From VAZQ01 sp963841705 (GTDB lineage Bacteria > Pseudomonadota > Alphaproteobacteria > Rhizobiales > Xanthobacteraceae): a stretch of 64,000 nucleotides of DNA. Below are positions 27,377 to 35,524 of this stretch, in pieces. The notes under the pieces are model-generated. The model searched no databases. It saw nothing but the letters and a program-made list of their open reading frames with translations, and was not told where the DNA came from. Where the stretch lies: the NCBI GenBank assembly GCA_963841705.1, contig CAWJDY010000023.1, positions 62,001 to 126,000 on the forward strand, given 5' to 3'. Each line of letters begins with the position of its first letter. The stretch's first letter is position 1. The position numbers and the translations under genes were made by a program.

Positions 27377-28348
27377 TCACCCCGCCAAGACGACTTTGCC
27401 AAACGGCCGATCCTCAGTCAGATGACGCAAGGCTTCGGTCGCCTCGCCGAGGGGATAGACCCGGTCGATGATCGGTTTGACTGATCCGCCCTCGATCAGC
27501 GGGATGATGTCCCGCCACGCAGAGGCGATAGCGGCCGGTGATTGGGCGAACAGAGAGAAGCCGGCCATCCGCGCGCCTTTCCAGATCAGGTCTGTCACAT
27601 CGATCGCGGTTTTGCGTCCGGCGGAATAGCCCAGCGTGATCAGGACACCGCCGAGACCTAGGCTGCTCAACGCCTCACCAGTCACGATGCCGCCGATGCT
27701 CTCGATAACGATATCGACGCCCCTACCGGCCGTTATCCGGCGAACGCCGTCGACGAGACCTTCCGAGGTGAGGTCAATCACGTCTTCGAAGCCGAGTTCG
27801 CGTGCCCTGGCGGCTTTCGCCGCGCTGCCGGCCGTCGATATCACCTTGCCGGCGCCCTGTGCCCGCGCGAGCTGATAGGTCGCATTGCCGACCGACCCGC
27901 CGATCCCAGGAGCCAGCACGGTCTTGCCCGGCTTGAATCCGGCCAGCGTCAGCGTGATCTGCGCCGTCAGATACGCCACCGGAAGGCTGGCCGCAACGAC
28001 GTCATCGATCGTATCGGGCACGAACGCCAGATCTTCGGGCCTCGCCAGCAGCCATTCTTGCCACGCACCATTCTCACGAACGCCGTAGGACCCCGTGAAC
28101 ATCACGCGGCTTCCCACCGCGAGACTGGAGTCGCCGGCATCCTCGATGACGCCTGCGCCCTCATTGCCGAGCACCAGCGGCGCCTTGGCCCGAGGGTGTC
28201 CACCCGACAAGATCGTGTGATCGAGCGGCGTGACGCCGGCGGCGGTGACGCGGACAAGCAACCTGTCCCTAGCCGGTTGCGGCTTGGGCAATTCAATCTG
28301 CCGCAGCCCGCCATAGCCCGAGAAAGTCTCCGCCTCGATCGCGCGCAT
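27377..28348 (-). CDS. Zinc-free MDR-family NADPH:quinone oxidoreductase-like protein
   Basis: The 323-residue protein belongs to the medium-chain dehydrogenase/reductase family. The N-terminal GroES-like part (about 1-110) has GVTPLDHTILSGG and LGNEGAGVIEDAG; the Rossmann part has PGIGGSVGNATYQLARAQGA (about 148-167). The zinc ligands of alcohol dehydrogenases are absent, as in quinone oxidoreductases/zeta-crystallins. It probably reduces quinones or enones with NADPH in the cytosol. It is divergent from the metallo-beta-lactamase-fold gene across about 107 bases that contain the imperfect dyad ATATACGTGCATATG near 28396, a possible operator. Confidence 0.88.
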   Translation of the reverse strand: MRAIEAETFSGYGGLRQIELPKPQPARDRLLVRVTAAGVTPLDHTILSGGHPRAKAPLVLGNEGAGVIEDAGDSSLAVGSRVMFTGSYGVRENGAWQEWLLARPEDLAFVPDTIDDVVAASLPVAYLTAQITLTLAGFKPGKTVLAPGIGGSVGNATYQLARAQGAGKVISTAGSAAKAARARELGFEDVIDLTSEGLVDGVRRITAGRGVDIVIESIGGIVTGEALSSLGLGGVLITLGYSAGRKTAIDVTDLIWKGARMAGFSLFAQSPAAIASAWRDIIPLIEGGSVKPIIDRVYPLGEATEALRHLTEDRPFGKVVLAG

Positions 28349-28455
28349 CGGTTCCTCCTATCAGTGATGGACCTATATGTGGCGCGGTGCCTTGATATAC
28401 GTGCATATGCGCTTAGCTAGGTGCGTAGGCACTTTTGTCAAGCGGAGAGATAGAC

Positions 28456-29486
28456 ATGATTAAGTCCCCGACGATCCTAACCCGTCGCCGTATAGTTCGT
28501 GCCGGCGCCGGGCTGGCTGTTGCTGCAGCAGCAACGCCGCTGTTCACCCCCGCTTCGGCCCAGGCGCAGGAGGCCCGTCAAGCCGGCGCGGAACCCCTGA
28601 ACGGCGACGGCTTCTATCGCTTCAAGATCGGCGACTTCCAGGCGACCGTGATCTCGGATGGCTATGGGCAGATACCGATCCGGCCGATCCTCGTTATGAA
28701 CGCGTCTGAAGCTGAGCTCGCGCTCCGGTGTTGAAGGCAAACTTCATGCAGCCGGTGATCCAAATCACGAACAACATCTTGGTGGTCGACACGGGACGGG
28801 AGCGCATCCTTGTCGATACCGGCTTTGGTGAGAAACTCGGCCCATCCTTCGGCAGCTTTCCCCGGCTCGAGGCGAACCTGAACCGGGCCGGAATCACGCC
28901 GGAGATCATAGATCTGGTCGTGACGTCGCACGGTCACCTGGACCATATCGGCGGCTTTCTTACGAAATCGGGCGCGCTGGCGTTTCCGAGAGCTCAGTTC
29001 GTCTTTGTCGATACGGAGTGGAGCTACTGGACCGGCAGCCGTTACGAAAGCGAGGTCAACAGCTCGCCGATGCCCGATGCGTTCAAGAAGGGCTCTATTG
29101 CAGCAGCTCGAGAGAACCTGCCGCCGGTCGCCGACTGGTCCCGGTTCGTCAAGCAGGGCGGCGAAATCACAAACGGCGTGCACTATATCGCGGCGCCGGG
29201 ACATTCGCCGTCCCATGCCTCAATCTTGTTCACCTCGGGCATGGAGCAGTTCATGCATATGGGTGACATCGCCCATAATCCGGTGACGAGTTTGCAGCGC
29301 CCCGAGTGGACGCCCATCTTCGACTACGACCCCGCGCAGGCGATCAAGTCGCGCAAGGCCATCCTGGACCGCGTCGCGACCGACCAGGTCATGGTGATGG
29401 GCTATCATTTTCCGTTCCCAGCTATTGGACATGTGGTCCGACGCGACACGGCATACCACTGGGAAGGCGCCCAGTGGGCCTGGTAA
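28456..29486 (+). pseudogene. Exported metallo-beta-lactamase-fold hydrolase, frameshifted
   Basis: The first 92 codons (28456-28734) give a Tat-type signal (LTRRRIVRAGAGLAVAAAA) and the start of an MBL-fold protein (FRFKIGDFQATVISDGYGQ-like). They then hit TGA at 28732. The frame is resumed from 28728, with the metal motif SHGHLDHIGG (HxHxDH), later ligands in APGHSPSHAS and MHMGDIAHNP, and a full C terminus at 29486. The break is explained by an extra CG in GAGCTCGCGCTCCGG (28714-28728): without it the frames join as ELAPVLKANF. It is either a recent inactivating mutation or a sequencing error. The ATG follows GGAGAG. The family includes lactonases and other hydrolases; the substrate is unknown. 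Confidence 0.85.
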
Positions 29487-29517
29487 CGAGCGGACGACAT
29501 CTCTCCGGAGGCGCGCG

Positions 29518-29760
29518 ATGTCTTCCAAGCAGGAGCGCTTCAGAATCGCCGTGCTGGACGATTACCAGCACGTCGCTCTTTCGCTCGCGGATTGGTCGGT
29601 GCTGGATGCGCGAGCGACCGTCACCGTATTTAACGACCATCTCGCGGACTCCAACGCCGTCGTCGAGCGCCTGCAGCCATTCGACATTTGCTTCATAGGG
29701 CGGTCCCCGCTCTATGAAGCACATTTGATCGCAATACTTCGAATTAATTCTGTGTTCTGA
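29518..29760 (+). pseudogene. D-2-hydroxyacid dehydrogenase, N-terminal fragment
   Basis: The 80 codons begin MSSKQERFRIAVLDDYQHVA and include ADWSVLDARATVTVFNDHLAD, the usual N terminus of D-isomer-specific 2-hydroxyacid dehydrogenases (normally about 310-330 residues). A good GGAGG precedes the ATG. After about residue 66 (GRSPLYEA) the match stops and the remaining codons are AT-rich and unrelated. The rest of the gene is gone and is replaced by the AT-richer short-chain dehydrogenase at 29744, on the other strand. The breakpoint near 29705-29740 marks one end of an inserted segment. Confidence 0.75.
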
Positions 29761-30523
29761 GCATCCGATCGACCGATCGGCTCATTTGTTTCAAAATAAA
29801 TCCAGGCGCCACGCGACTCATAATTTTGAGTTGATTCGACTGACCTGGACGAATTTCAAATCGATCGGCTTGCATTCCTTTGACGGCGACTTTAACCATG
29901 TCTTCCACCTTCATGATGGAAACGCCTTTCATGTCTTCAAAATTAAAGTCACCCAAGAGTTCGGTTCGTGTCGTCGGCGGTGCAAGCTCAAATACCTTCA
30001 CTTTGGTGCTTTTCAGTTGCACACGAAGAGATTCGGTGAACGAGTGCAGACCGGCCTTGGTGGCACAATAAACCGGTGAAATGGGCAATGGCACAAATGC
30101 CAATCCCGATGAAACGTTCATGATTGCAGCCCCTGATTTTGTTTTCAAATGCGGCAAGAATTGTTTCACCATGCGAATCGGCCCGCTCAAATTGATTTCA
30201 ATCTCTCGAGTGATGTCTTCGAGGCTTCCAGCTTTGTCGTTAACATTGATCTCACGCATGATGCCGGCGTTGTTGATCAAAATGTTGAGCTCAGGAAATT
30301 GTTTGGTGATCTTTTCGTAAAGAGTGGCGATCGCTTTCGGATCGGAAACGTCGCTTTGAAAGGTGTGAATTTTTGGAAAGGCCGCTTTCGCACGGTCCAT
30401 CTTAGCTTGATCGCGGCCCGTGATAAGAATTGTGTTACCAAGTGCCGTGAGTTGTTTGGTGAGTTCGTAACCGATGCCGCTGGCACCGCCGGTGATCAAA
30501 ATCGTATTGCTCGTGAGTTTCAT
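29744..30523 (-). CDS. Short-chain dehydrogenase (DltE-like), AT-rich
   Basis: The 259-residue protein is a classical SDR: cofactor motif TGGASGIGYEL (about 12-22), NNAG (about 85-88), Ser in MNVSSGLA and the catalytic YCATK. The arrangement, with the C-terminal extension RVAPGFILKQMS, fits the DltE/YbbO-type group. The protein is Lys- and Ile-rich and the DNA is clearly AT-richer than the flanks, so it is probably a horizontal arrival. It is read from ATG 30523 with a GGGGGG 9 bases upstream. Its 3' end overlaps the broken hydroxyacid dehydrogenase by 17 bases. The substrate is unknown. Confidence 0.9.
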   Translation of the reverse strand: MKLTSNTILITGGASGIGYELTKQLTALGNTILITGRDQAKMDRAKAAFPKIHTFQSDVSDPKAIATLYEKITKQFPELNILINNAGIMREINVNDKAGSLEDITREIEINLSGPIRMVKQFLPHLKTKSGAAIMNVSSGLAFVPLPISPVYCATKAGLHSFTESLRVQLKSTKVKVFELAPPTTRTELLGDFNFEDMKGVSIMKVEDMVKVAVKGMQADRFEIRPGQSNQLKIMSRVAPGFILKQMSRSVDRMLRTQN

Positions 30524-30632
30524 AATTAAATACCCCCCAAATTATGTGACCATAACGCTGGCATGCCTTTCGATCCAGCAATGGAAGAATTCAGGATGAT
30601 GGAATCACCCTCTTTCGGCCTCGGCCCCGAGC

Positions 30633-30845
30633 TCACGCAGTTTCCTTCACAAGAGCGCGGCCTGCTTCCTCACGACGGCCTGAAACAATGAGCCTCGCTC
30701 CGTGACGCGCAAATTCAAACGCCTTGGCGCGGCCAATGCCGGTCAAGGCGTCAGTAAATTCCGGTACAGGAATTGTTATCCGCTCACCCTGCATCGTTGT
30801 GAGTTCGCGCGGCCGGATCGGTTCGCTCACCTGGATCTTGCCCAT
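30633..30845 (-). pseudogene. Short-chain dehydrogenase fragment
   Basis: The 70 codons have a strong GGAGGAATG upstream of ATG 30845. Residues about 40-65 (TGIGRAKAFEFARHGARLIV, then SGRREEAG) are the dinucleotide-binding start of an SDR, but the first beta strand is replaced by unrelated sequence (EPIRPRELTTMQGERITIPV) and everything after the second strand is missing. I read it as a chimeric remnant. It lies between two intact SDR genes on the same strand. Confidence 0.65.
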
Positions 30846-30876
30846 CGTGCATTCCTCCCGACGCCGATCTTGACCA

Positions 30877-31695
30877 TTACGGCCGTGACGCCGTAGCGGA
30901 CTTGCTAGCAAGCCCTTTACCAATCAAGTCCGCCTCGATTTTCCGCGCAAGAGAAGCGGGCACGAGGGCGTTCAAGATGCGGTTCAGCCGGCCTGGAACG
31001 ATTTTGGAGCGGTTTTTGCGCAGACCGCTGAGGCCCTCAGATACGCACTGCTCGACGCTCATCGGTTTCATCGGCATGGTCTTCGGATCGAGGCCGAACT
31101 TTTCGAGCACCGCTGTGTTCGTAAACCCGGCTGCCAGGACAGTGACGTAGACACCCAGAGATTTGAACTCATAGTGAAGCGCCTCGCCAAGGCTGTGCAC
31201 ATACGCCTTCGCGGCTCCGTCATTCGCCATACAGGGAACGCCGTTTTCCGCACCCATTGCCCCCGCGAGGATGATTCCGCCCCGGCGCCGTTTGGCGAGT
31301 TTCGCGCCGAAATGGTGGGTGATGTCCAGATGCGCCATCGTACTGACCCGCAAAGTCGCCTGATGCAACTGCCGATCAAGCTTTAAGAACCCGCCGGGAT
31401 TCCCGGTGCCGGCATTGGAGACGACAAGGCCGATGTCGAGATCGTCAGTGACGGAGGCGAGTTGCCCGATGAAATCCTCCCGAGAGACATCAAGCACGAC
31501 GACACGATGCTCCACACCGTAACGCTTGCTAAATTCAACGCCTGCTTCCTTAAGCAAGTCCTCCCGCCGCGCAACGAGCACAATGTTGATTCCTGAAGCT
31601 GCGATCTGCCGCGCAAATTCCTTGCCTATTCCGGACGAGGCACCCGTGACGAGTGCCCAGGGGCCGAACCTCTTTTTATCGAGTGCGGCTCTCAT
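30877..31695 (-). CDS. SDR-fold protein lacking the catalytic tyrosine
   Basis: The 272-residue protein has the SDR cofactor motif TGASSGIG (about 17-24), DVSR and SNAGTG, so it should bind NAD(P). At the active site, where relatives have NYAATKAYV, this one reads NDGAAKAYV: Lys is kept but Tyr is Asp. The usual Ser strand reads IILAGAMGAENG, without a clear catalytic Ser. It may be a pseudoenzyme or have changed chemistry. A palindrome, GTCAGGCAACTGAC, lies 41 bases upstream of the start and is probably an operator (see 31737). The N terminus MRAALDKKRFGPWALVTGAS is typical of the family. Confidence 0.85.
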   Translation of the reverse strand: MRAALDKKRFGPWALVTGASSGIGKEFARQIAASGINIVLVARREDLLKEAGVEFSKRYGVEHRVVVLDVSREDFIGQLASVTDDLDIGLVVSNAGTGNPGGFLKLDRQLHQATLRVSTMAHLDITHHFGAKLAKRRRGGIILAGAMGAENGVPCMANDGAAKAYVHSLGEALHYEFKSLGVYVTVLAAGFTNTAVLEKFGLDPKTMPMKPMSVEQCVSEGLSGLRKNRSKIVPGRLNRILNALVPASLARKIEADLIGKGLASKSATASRP

Positions 31696-31736
31696 CTTTT
31701 TGCTCCGTTCTGCCTGCCAATGGCCGTGGTTTAGAA

Positions 31737-31750
31737 GTCAGGCAACTGAC
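31737..31750. promoter_or_regulatory. Palindromic operator-like site upstream of the SDR gene
   Basis: GTCAG-GCAA-CTGAC is an inverted repeat with 5-base arms. On the minus strand it contains GTTGCCTGACTT, a 12-base string that is also present 10 bases upstream of the TetR gene at 32595-33158. This suggests that regulator binds both sites. Confidence 0.55.
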
Positions 31751-31838
31751 CTATTTAAAATTGAAACAGGTCGATTCGTTTGTCCGCCCGGATACCTGTG
31801 ATGTTGCCGGGCGGTCTTCGAATAAACGCTGGGTAAGC

Positions 31839-32441
31839 TCAATCAACTTTGTAAACGCGGCCGGTTTGCGCCCCCAAGATAGCGCGCTTGTAGGCTTGTC
31901 CAACTTTCCATCCTTCGACCGGAATCACGCCGGGAAAGAACGAACCCATATGAGCTTCGGATTCTTTTAGGATCGTAGGATTCACCACATTGATACGCAA
32001 TCCCTTGGGAAGTTCAATTGCGGTAGCCCGAACAAAACCTTCCAATGCGCCCGAGACGGTTGCACCCGCGACACCGGCGAAGATCGGTTCTTCATTAAGA
32101 ACGCCCGAAACCAAAGTGAATGATCCTTTTTCTTTGATGAACGGGATTGCCTCCTGAACCAGATTAATCTGACCCAATAGCTTGCTTCCCAACGAGAACT
32201 GCCACTTTTCAGCGGTGAGTTCCGAAAGCGGAGCAAATGCGACTTCACCTGCTGCAATGGCCACGGCATCAAACGAGCCGACGGCTTGATAAAGCTTCCT
32301 GACACTTTCGCGGTTCTCGATCTCAACTCGGAAATCGCCCGATTTGCGTCCGACCTTGACTATCTCATGGCCAGCACCCGCCAATGCCTTTTGAACCAGT
32401 TCCCCGATCTTTCCGTTTGCGCCAATTAAAACAATTTTCAT
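31839..32441 (-). CDS. Atypical short-chain dehydrogenase (about 200 aa)
   Basis: The 200-residue protein starts MKIVLIGANGKIGELVQKAL with a shortened Rossmann motif. It lacks the usual YxxxK; the equivalent region reads GATVSGALEGFVRATAIEL, which resembles a known small SDR group with NGALEGFV in that place. The DNA is AT-richer than the surroundings, like the SDR at 29744. The ATG follows GGAG. It lies 143 bases upstream of the previous SDR gene, same strand, and may share its control. The substrate is unknown. Confidence 0.85.
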   Translation of the reverse strand: MKIVLIGANGKIGELVQKALAGAGHEIVKVGRKSGDFRVEIENRESVRKLYQAVGSFDAVAIAAGEVAFAPLSELTAEKWQFSLGSKLLGQINLVQEAIPFIKEKGSFTLVSGVLNEEPIFAGVAGATVSGALEGFVRATAIELPKGLRINVVNPTILKESEAHMGSFFPGVIPVEGWKVGQAYKRAILGAQTGRVYKVD

Positions 32442-32594
32442 AAAAGCTCCATCCTGCCCTGCTTAGGGCTTGTTGTGTATCCGACTCGTTACTCTGGTTA
32501 TATGTCAGTTGAATAACTAATCTGCGATGCGCATTTTGCTCGGCCGGCTTCAGGCTTCGCCGTGTGGGTCTGCGGGCTCAGCCCGCCTGGTGTC

Positions 32595-33158
32595 TCACAA
32601 GCTTTGAATCCAACTCTTGAGGCGCTTGATCTCCGTCGCCACAAGACCCGAGTCATGAAAGGCATGAGCCAGGATCGAAACGCCTTGCATGGCGGAAAGC
32701 AGGTGCACGGCAAGGCCGTTGGAGTCTTTCCCCTTCCCGAGTGCCCGAAACTGGCTCTCGATCCAGGCCAGGTGTTGAGCGAAGATCTCGGTCGCTCTGG
32801 TGGCGACCGAGCCGCCCGCCTTGTGGAGCTCGGAGCAAAACGTCCCGACTGCGCAGCCGCGCCGTGCCAAGAAATTCTTGTTCTCGAAGACGGCTTGGAC
32901 GCAGGCGCAAAGCCGATCCTTGGGCGATCCAGCTTCGTTCCATCGCTGCCGCTGCGCGGACAGCTGCGCCAGCCTCAGCTCGACGATCGCTTCGCCAATC
33001 TCGTCCTTGGTCTTGAAGTAATAATAGACGTTGCCCAGAGGAACCTCGGCTTCGCGCGCGATGTCGGCAAGCGAGGTGGCGCCGAACCCGTTCTGGTACG
33101 CCAAGCCCACTGCCGCACTAACCAGCCGCGATCGTTTATCGATAGGTGTCCTAGCCAT
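32595..33158 (-). CDS. TetR family regulator of the SDR region
   Basis: The 187-residue protein has a TetR HTH (about 5-52: SRLVSAAVGLAYQNGFGATS, IAREAEVPLGNVYYYFKTKD) and a helical ligand domain with Cys97 and Cys103 in CAVGTFC-type spacing. The start MARTPIDKRSRL at 33158 is chosen because the longer frame upstream reads through the operator-like site and lacks family similarity. A GTTGCCTGACTT site lies just upstream of its start and another at the SDR gene at 31695, so it probably regulates itself and the SDRs. The gap 33159-33470 holds no other gene. Confidence 0.88.
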   Translation of the reverse strand: MARTPIDKRSRLVSAAVGLAYQNGFGATSLADIAREAEVPLGNVYYYFKTKDEIGEAIVELRLAQLSAQRQRWNEAGSPKDRLCACVQAVFENKNFLARRGCAVGTFCSELHKAGGSVATRATEIFAQHLAWIESQFRALGKGKDSNGLAVHLLSAMQGVSILAHAFHDSGLVATEIKRLKSWIQSL

Positions 33159-33164
33159 GTTTGT

Positions 33165-33188
33165 GCATAAGTCAGGCAACCAACTTAA
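33165..33188. promoter_or_regulatory. Operator-like site at the TetR promoter
   Basis: AAGTCAGGCAACCAACTT has outer AAGT/ACTT complementarity and shares 12 bases (AAGTCAGGCAAC) with the palindrome at 31737-31750. It lies directly upstream of the TetR start and would allow autoregulation. Confidence 0.5.
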
Positions 33189-33470
33189 TATAACGGGGGT
33201 AGGCAAACCTGTCAAGCCTCCGGCTTGCCTCGGGCCAGCCGCGGTCCTTAATCCTGACGGCCTTGGTGTGCCGCAGAGTAAGGACCTAAAGTCAGCGCAC
33301 GCTCTCTTCGGGGCGGAGTATCTCCACCTATTCACCTATATGGAGCGCTGGTCGCCGCCGGACTAACTACCCCAGCCGCGGCGCTTGGCCCGCGAGTGCA
33401 GATCTTGTCTTCGGCGGTCGCCCGAGCAAGCCGGCACGTCCGACTGCTTCGTGAATCGACGATCAATGGC

Positions 33471-34220
33471 TCACGAGAAGCCGCCTCCAACCGCGATCGT
33501 CTCACCGGTCATCCAGCCAGAGGCAGCGGACGCTAGAAACACTGCGACGGGCGCGATGTCGTCCGGCTGCCCCAGGCGCCCCAGCGGAGTGCGCGCCACC
33601 ATCTGCTTTTCGAATTCGCTGCCGATCATCCCCATAGTGCGCACGCCCTCGGTCTCGACGCCTCCCGGATTGATCGCGTTGACCCGGATTTTCTTGGGCC
33701 CCAACTCCGTTGCCAACACGCGCGTGATCGTGTCGACCGCTCCCTTGGTCGCCGAGTAGACGACCGACGTCGGTGTCGGACTCGTGCTTGCGACCGAGCT
33801 GATGTTGATGACGCTGCCGCCGTCAGGTCCGAAGTATTTCATTGCCTCCCTGGACGCGAGCAGGACGCCCAGAACGTTGATGTTGAACTCGCGGTGGAAT
33901 TCATCCTCCGTTACCTCCTCAAGCGGCGCAAAACGATAGACGCCGGCGTTGTTGACGAGCACGTCGAGCGAGCCAAAGGCCTTCTTTGTCTCAGCGAACA
34001 GCCGCTGAACGTCGGCGGCCTTCGATACGTCGGCCTCTACCGCAATGCTCTTGCCGCCCTTGCCGGCAATCTCGGCGACGACGCGATCCGCGCTCCTCCT
34101 GCTGGAGGCGTAATTCACGACCACCGAGGCGCCCGCGGCGGCGAGCCCTTTCGCGATCGCCGCGCCGATGCCTTTCGAGGCGCCAGTCACGATCGCCACT
34201 TTGCCCGTCAGCTCGCTCAT
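33471..34220 (-). CDS. Short-chain dehydrogenase/reductase (FabG-like)
   Basis: The 249-residue protein is a complete classical SDR: TGASKGIG (about 12-19), NNAG (about 87-90), Ser in INISSVAS, YSATK catalytic pair, and NAINPGGVETEG. The C-terminal ASGWMTGETIAVGGGFS is typical of 3-ketoacyl-ACP reductase and glucose-1-dehydrogenase-like enzymes. The ATG at 34220 has GGAGAG upstream. An ArsR-family gene ends upstream at 34303 on the same strand, 82 bases away, and ArsR/SDR pairs of this type are common, so it likely controls this gene. The substrate is unknown. Confidence 0.92.
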   Translation of the reverse strand: MSELTGKVAIVTGASKGIGAAIAKGLAAAGASVVVNYASSRRSADRVVAEIAGKGGKSIAVEADVSKAADVQRLFAETKKAFGSLDVLVNNAGVYRFAPLEEVTEDEFHREFNINVLGVLLASREAMKYFGPDGGSVINISSVASTSPTPTSVVYSATKGAVDTITRVLATELGPKKIRVNAINPGGVETEGVRTMGMIGSEFEKQMVARTPLGRLGQPDDIAPVAVFLASAASGWMTGETIAVGGGFS

Positions 34221-34302
34221 GTGAACTCTCCTGTCCTGCAAATGCTTAGACAGTTAAGTAAATATCAAATTGACGCGGTCAAGGAGGCTGAGTGATGCGG
34301 GA

Positions 34303-34596
34303 CTATATTTTCGACAGCCGGTCGAGATAGGCGCGCAGTACCCCGCGCTTCAGGACAAGGTTTGCGAACTTGCCTTTGCGGAGGATCTCGATCAGGCCGG
34401 CGGTCTCAAGTTCCTTGATGTGATGGGAGAGGGTCGCGGCGCTAATGTCCTGGCTCTTGTGCAAGGCGCTGCACGGCGTCGGGGCGTCGTGCTCGCCGAT
34501 CTCCTTGAGGATCTGAACGCGACGCGGTTCGGCGAGCGCGCGGGCAATGCGCGTTAACTCGCGCTCGGTCAGGGGAGGAATGCGTGAGGGGGGCAT
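34303..34596 (-). CDS. ArsR-family winged-helix regulator
   Basis: The 97-residue protein is a small winged helix: LTRIARALAEPRRVQILKEI, then ISAATLSHHIKELETAGLIE as the recognition region and a wing at RKGKFANLVLKRG. No arsenic-type Cys pair (ELCVCDL) is present, so it probably does not bind metal through that site; one Cys lies at CSAL. It is immediately upstream of the FabG-like SDR on the same strand and likely represses it. Length is typical of the family. Confidence 0.88.
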   Translation of the reverse strand: MPPSRIPPLTERELTRIARALAEPRRVQILKEIGEHDAPTPCSALHKSQDISAATLSHHIKELETAGLIEILRKGKFANLVLKRGVLRAYLDRLSKI

Positions 34597-34704
34597 CGTC
34601 GGAAGATATCGTCCATTGGAAATGGATTTCCAGCAAGCATCATATGCACATGGGGACAGTCACCTCGCGGGTCCTCCTGCCGTGAAAACCATCTCGAGTG
34701 GGGG

Positions 34705-35307
34705 TTATTGACACGCGTGCGCCGCGATCATCGCCTCGCCCAGGCGCACGAGCCGGGCGCCTAGGCCATCCGTGCCGACGCTTTGCGCGGTAACGCGTGC
34801 GCCTTCCAGGAGAAGATGCAATTCGTCAGCGAGCATTTCCGGCTCGTTCAGCCCGGCCGCACGGCAGAGCGCGATGAGCCGATTGCGGTGCGCGGTCTTG
34901 CATTGCTCAATGACGCGGCGCGCCGGGTGCTCTTTTTCCGGCAGCTCGACTGCGGCGTTTGCGAGCGCGCATCCGCGCTTGTCGGTATTGGCGACGTGGT
35001 CCGCCATCTCGCGGAGCCAGGCGCGCAGCTGTGCCAGCGCGTTGCCAGGATGCATCTGCGCGAACCTGTCCCAGCAGGCGTCCGCCAGCTCGGCCGCTTG
35101 CCGCAGATACGCCGCCACCAATTCGTCCTTCGAGGCAAAGTGGCGATAAAGCGTCGTCTTGTTGGTGCCGGCCGCCTCGGTGATCGCCTCGACCCCAACC
35201 GCCCTGATTCCATGCCGATAGAACAGGTTCCCGGCAACCGTCAGAAGCCGCGCGCGCGGAGGGACTCTCTCGTCTTTTCCAATGGTTACAGCCGATCCGG
35301 GAGTCAT
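34705..35307 (-). CDS. TetR/AcrR family repressor, paralog of the azoR regulator
   Basis: The 200-residue protein matches the TetR at 8829-9431 along its whole length (FYRHGIRAVGVEAITEAAG, LYRHFASKDELVAAYLR, NAAVELPEKEHPARRVIE, LLLEGARVTAQSVG). The start 35307 follows AGAGGAAG, the same leader as its paralog; an in-frame ATG at 35328 is less likely. The same doubled operator lies directly upstream. The gene expected on the other side of the operator (doxX/azoR at the first locus) is missing; a short frame and a TetR fragment stand there. It may cross-regulate the azoR locus. Confidence 0.88.
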   Translation of the reverse strand: MTPGSAVTIGKDERVPPRARLLTVAGNLFYRHGIRAVGVEAITEAAGTNKTTLYRHFASKDELVAAYLRQAAELADACWDRFAQMHPGNALAQLRAWLREMADHVANTDKRGCALANAAVELPEKEHPARRVIEQCKTAHRNRLIALCRAAGLNEPEMLADELHLLLEGARVTAQSVGTDGLGARLVRLGEAMIAAHACQ

Positions 35308-35330
35308 CGCACGACTTCCTCTTGACACGG

Positions 35331-35373
35331 GTGTTACCGGTCAGTACTTAGCATGTAGTGTTACCGGTCAGTA
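35331..35373. promoter_or_regulatory. Duplicated TetR operator, second locus
   Basis: GTGTTACCGGTCAGTA occurs at 35331-35346 and 35358-35373, spaced 27 bases. It is the reverse complement of the motif at 8766-8809. It sits 24 bases upstream of the TetR start and 62 bases before a 29-codon plus-strand frame (35435-35524, good AGGAG site) that looks like the stub of a lost gene. Confidence 0.75.
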
Positions 35374-35524
35374 TCACAAGGCGCAGCCAAGGTACCTACT
35401 TTTTGCCGCCTTCCCCGTCAGTCAGGAGCAAGCCATGAATCTCAATCCGGCTGGCGATCACGGGGCCTCGCCGCCGCTCCATGATGCCGGGGTGCTGCCC
35501 GTTCGCGATGAGGTGGCGAATTGA

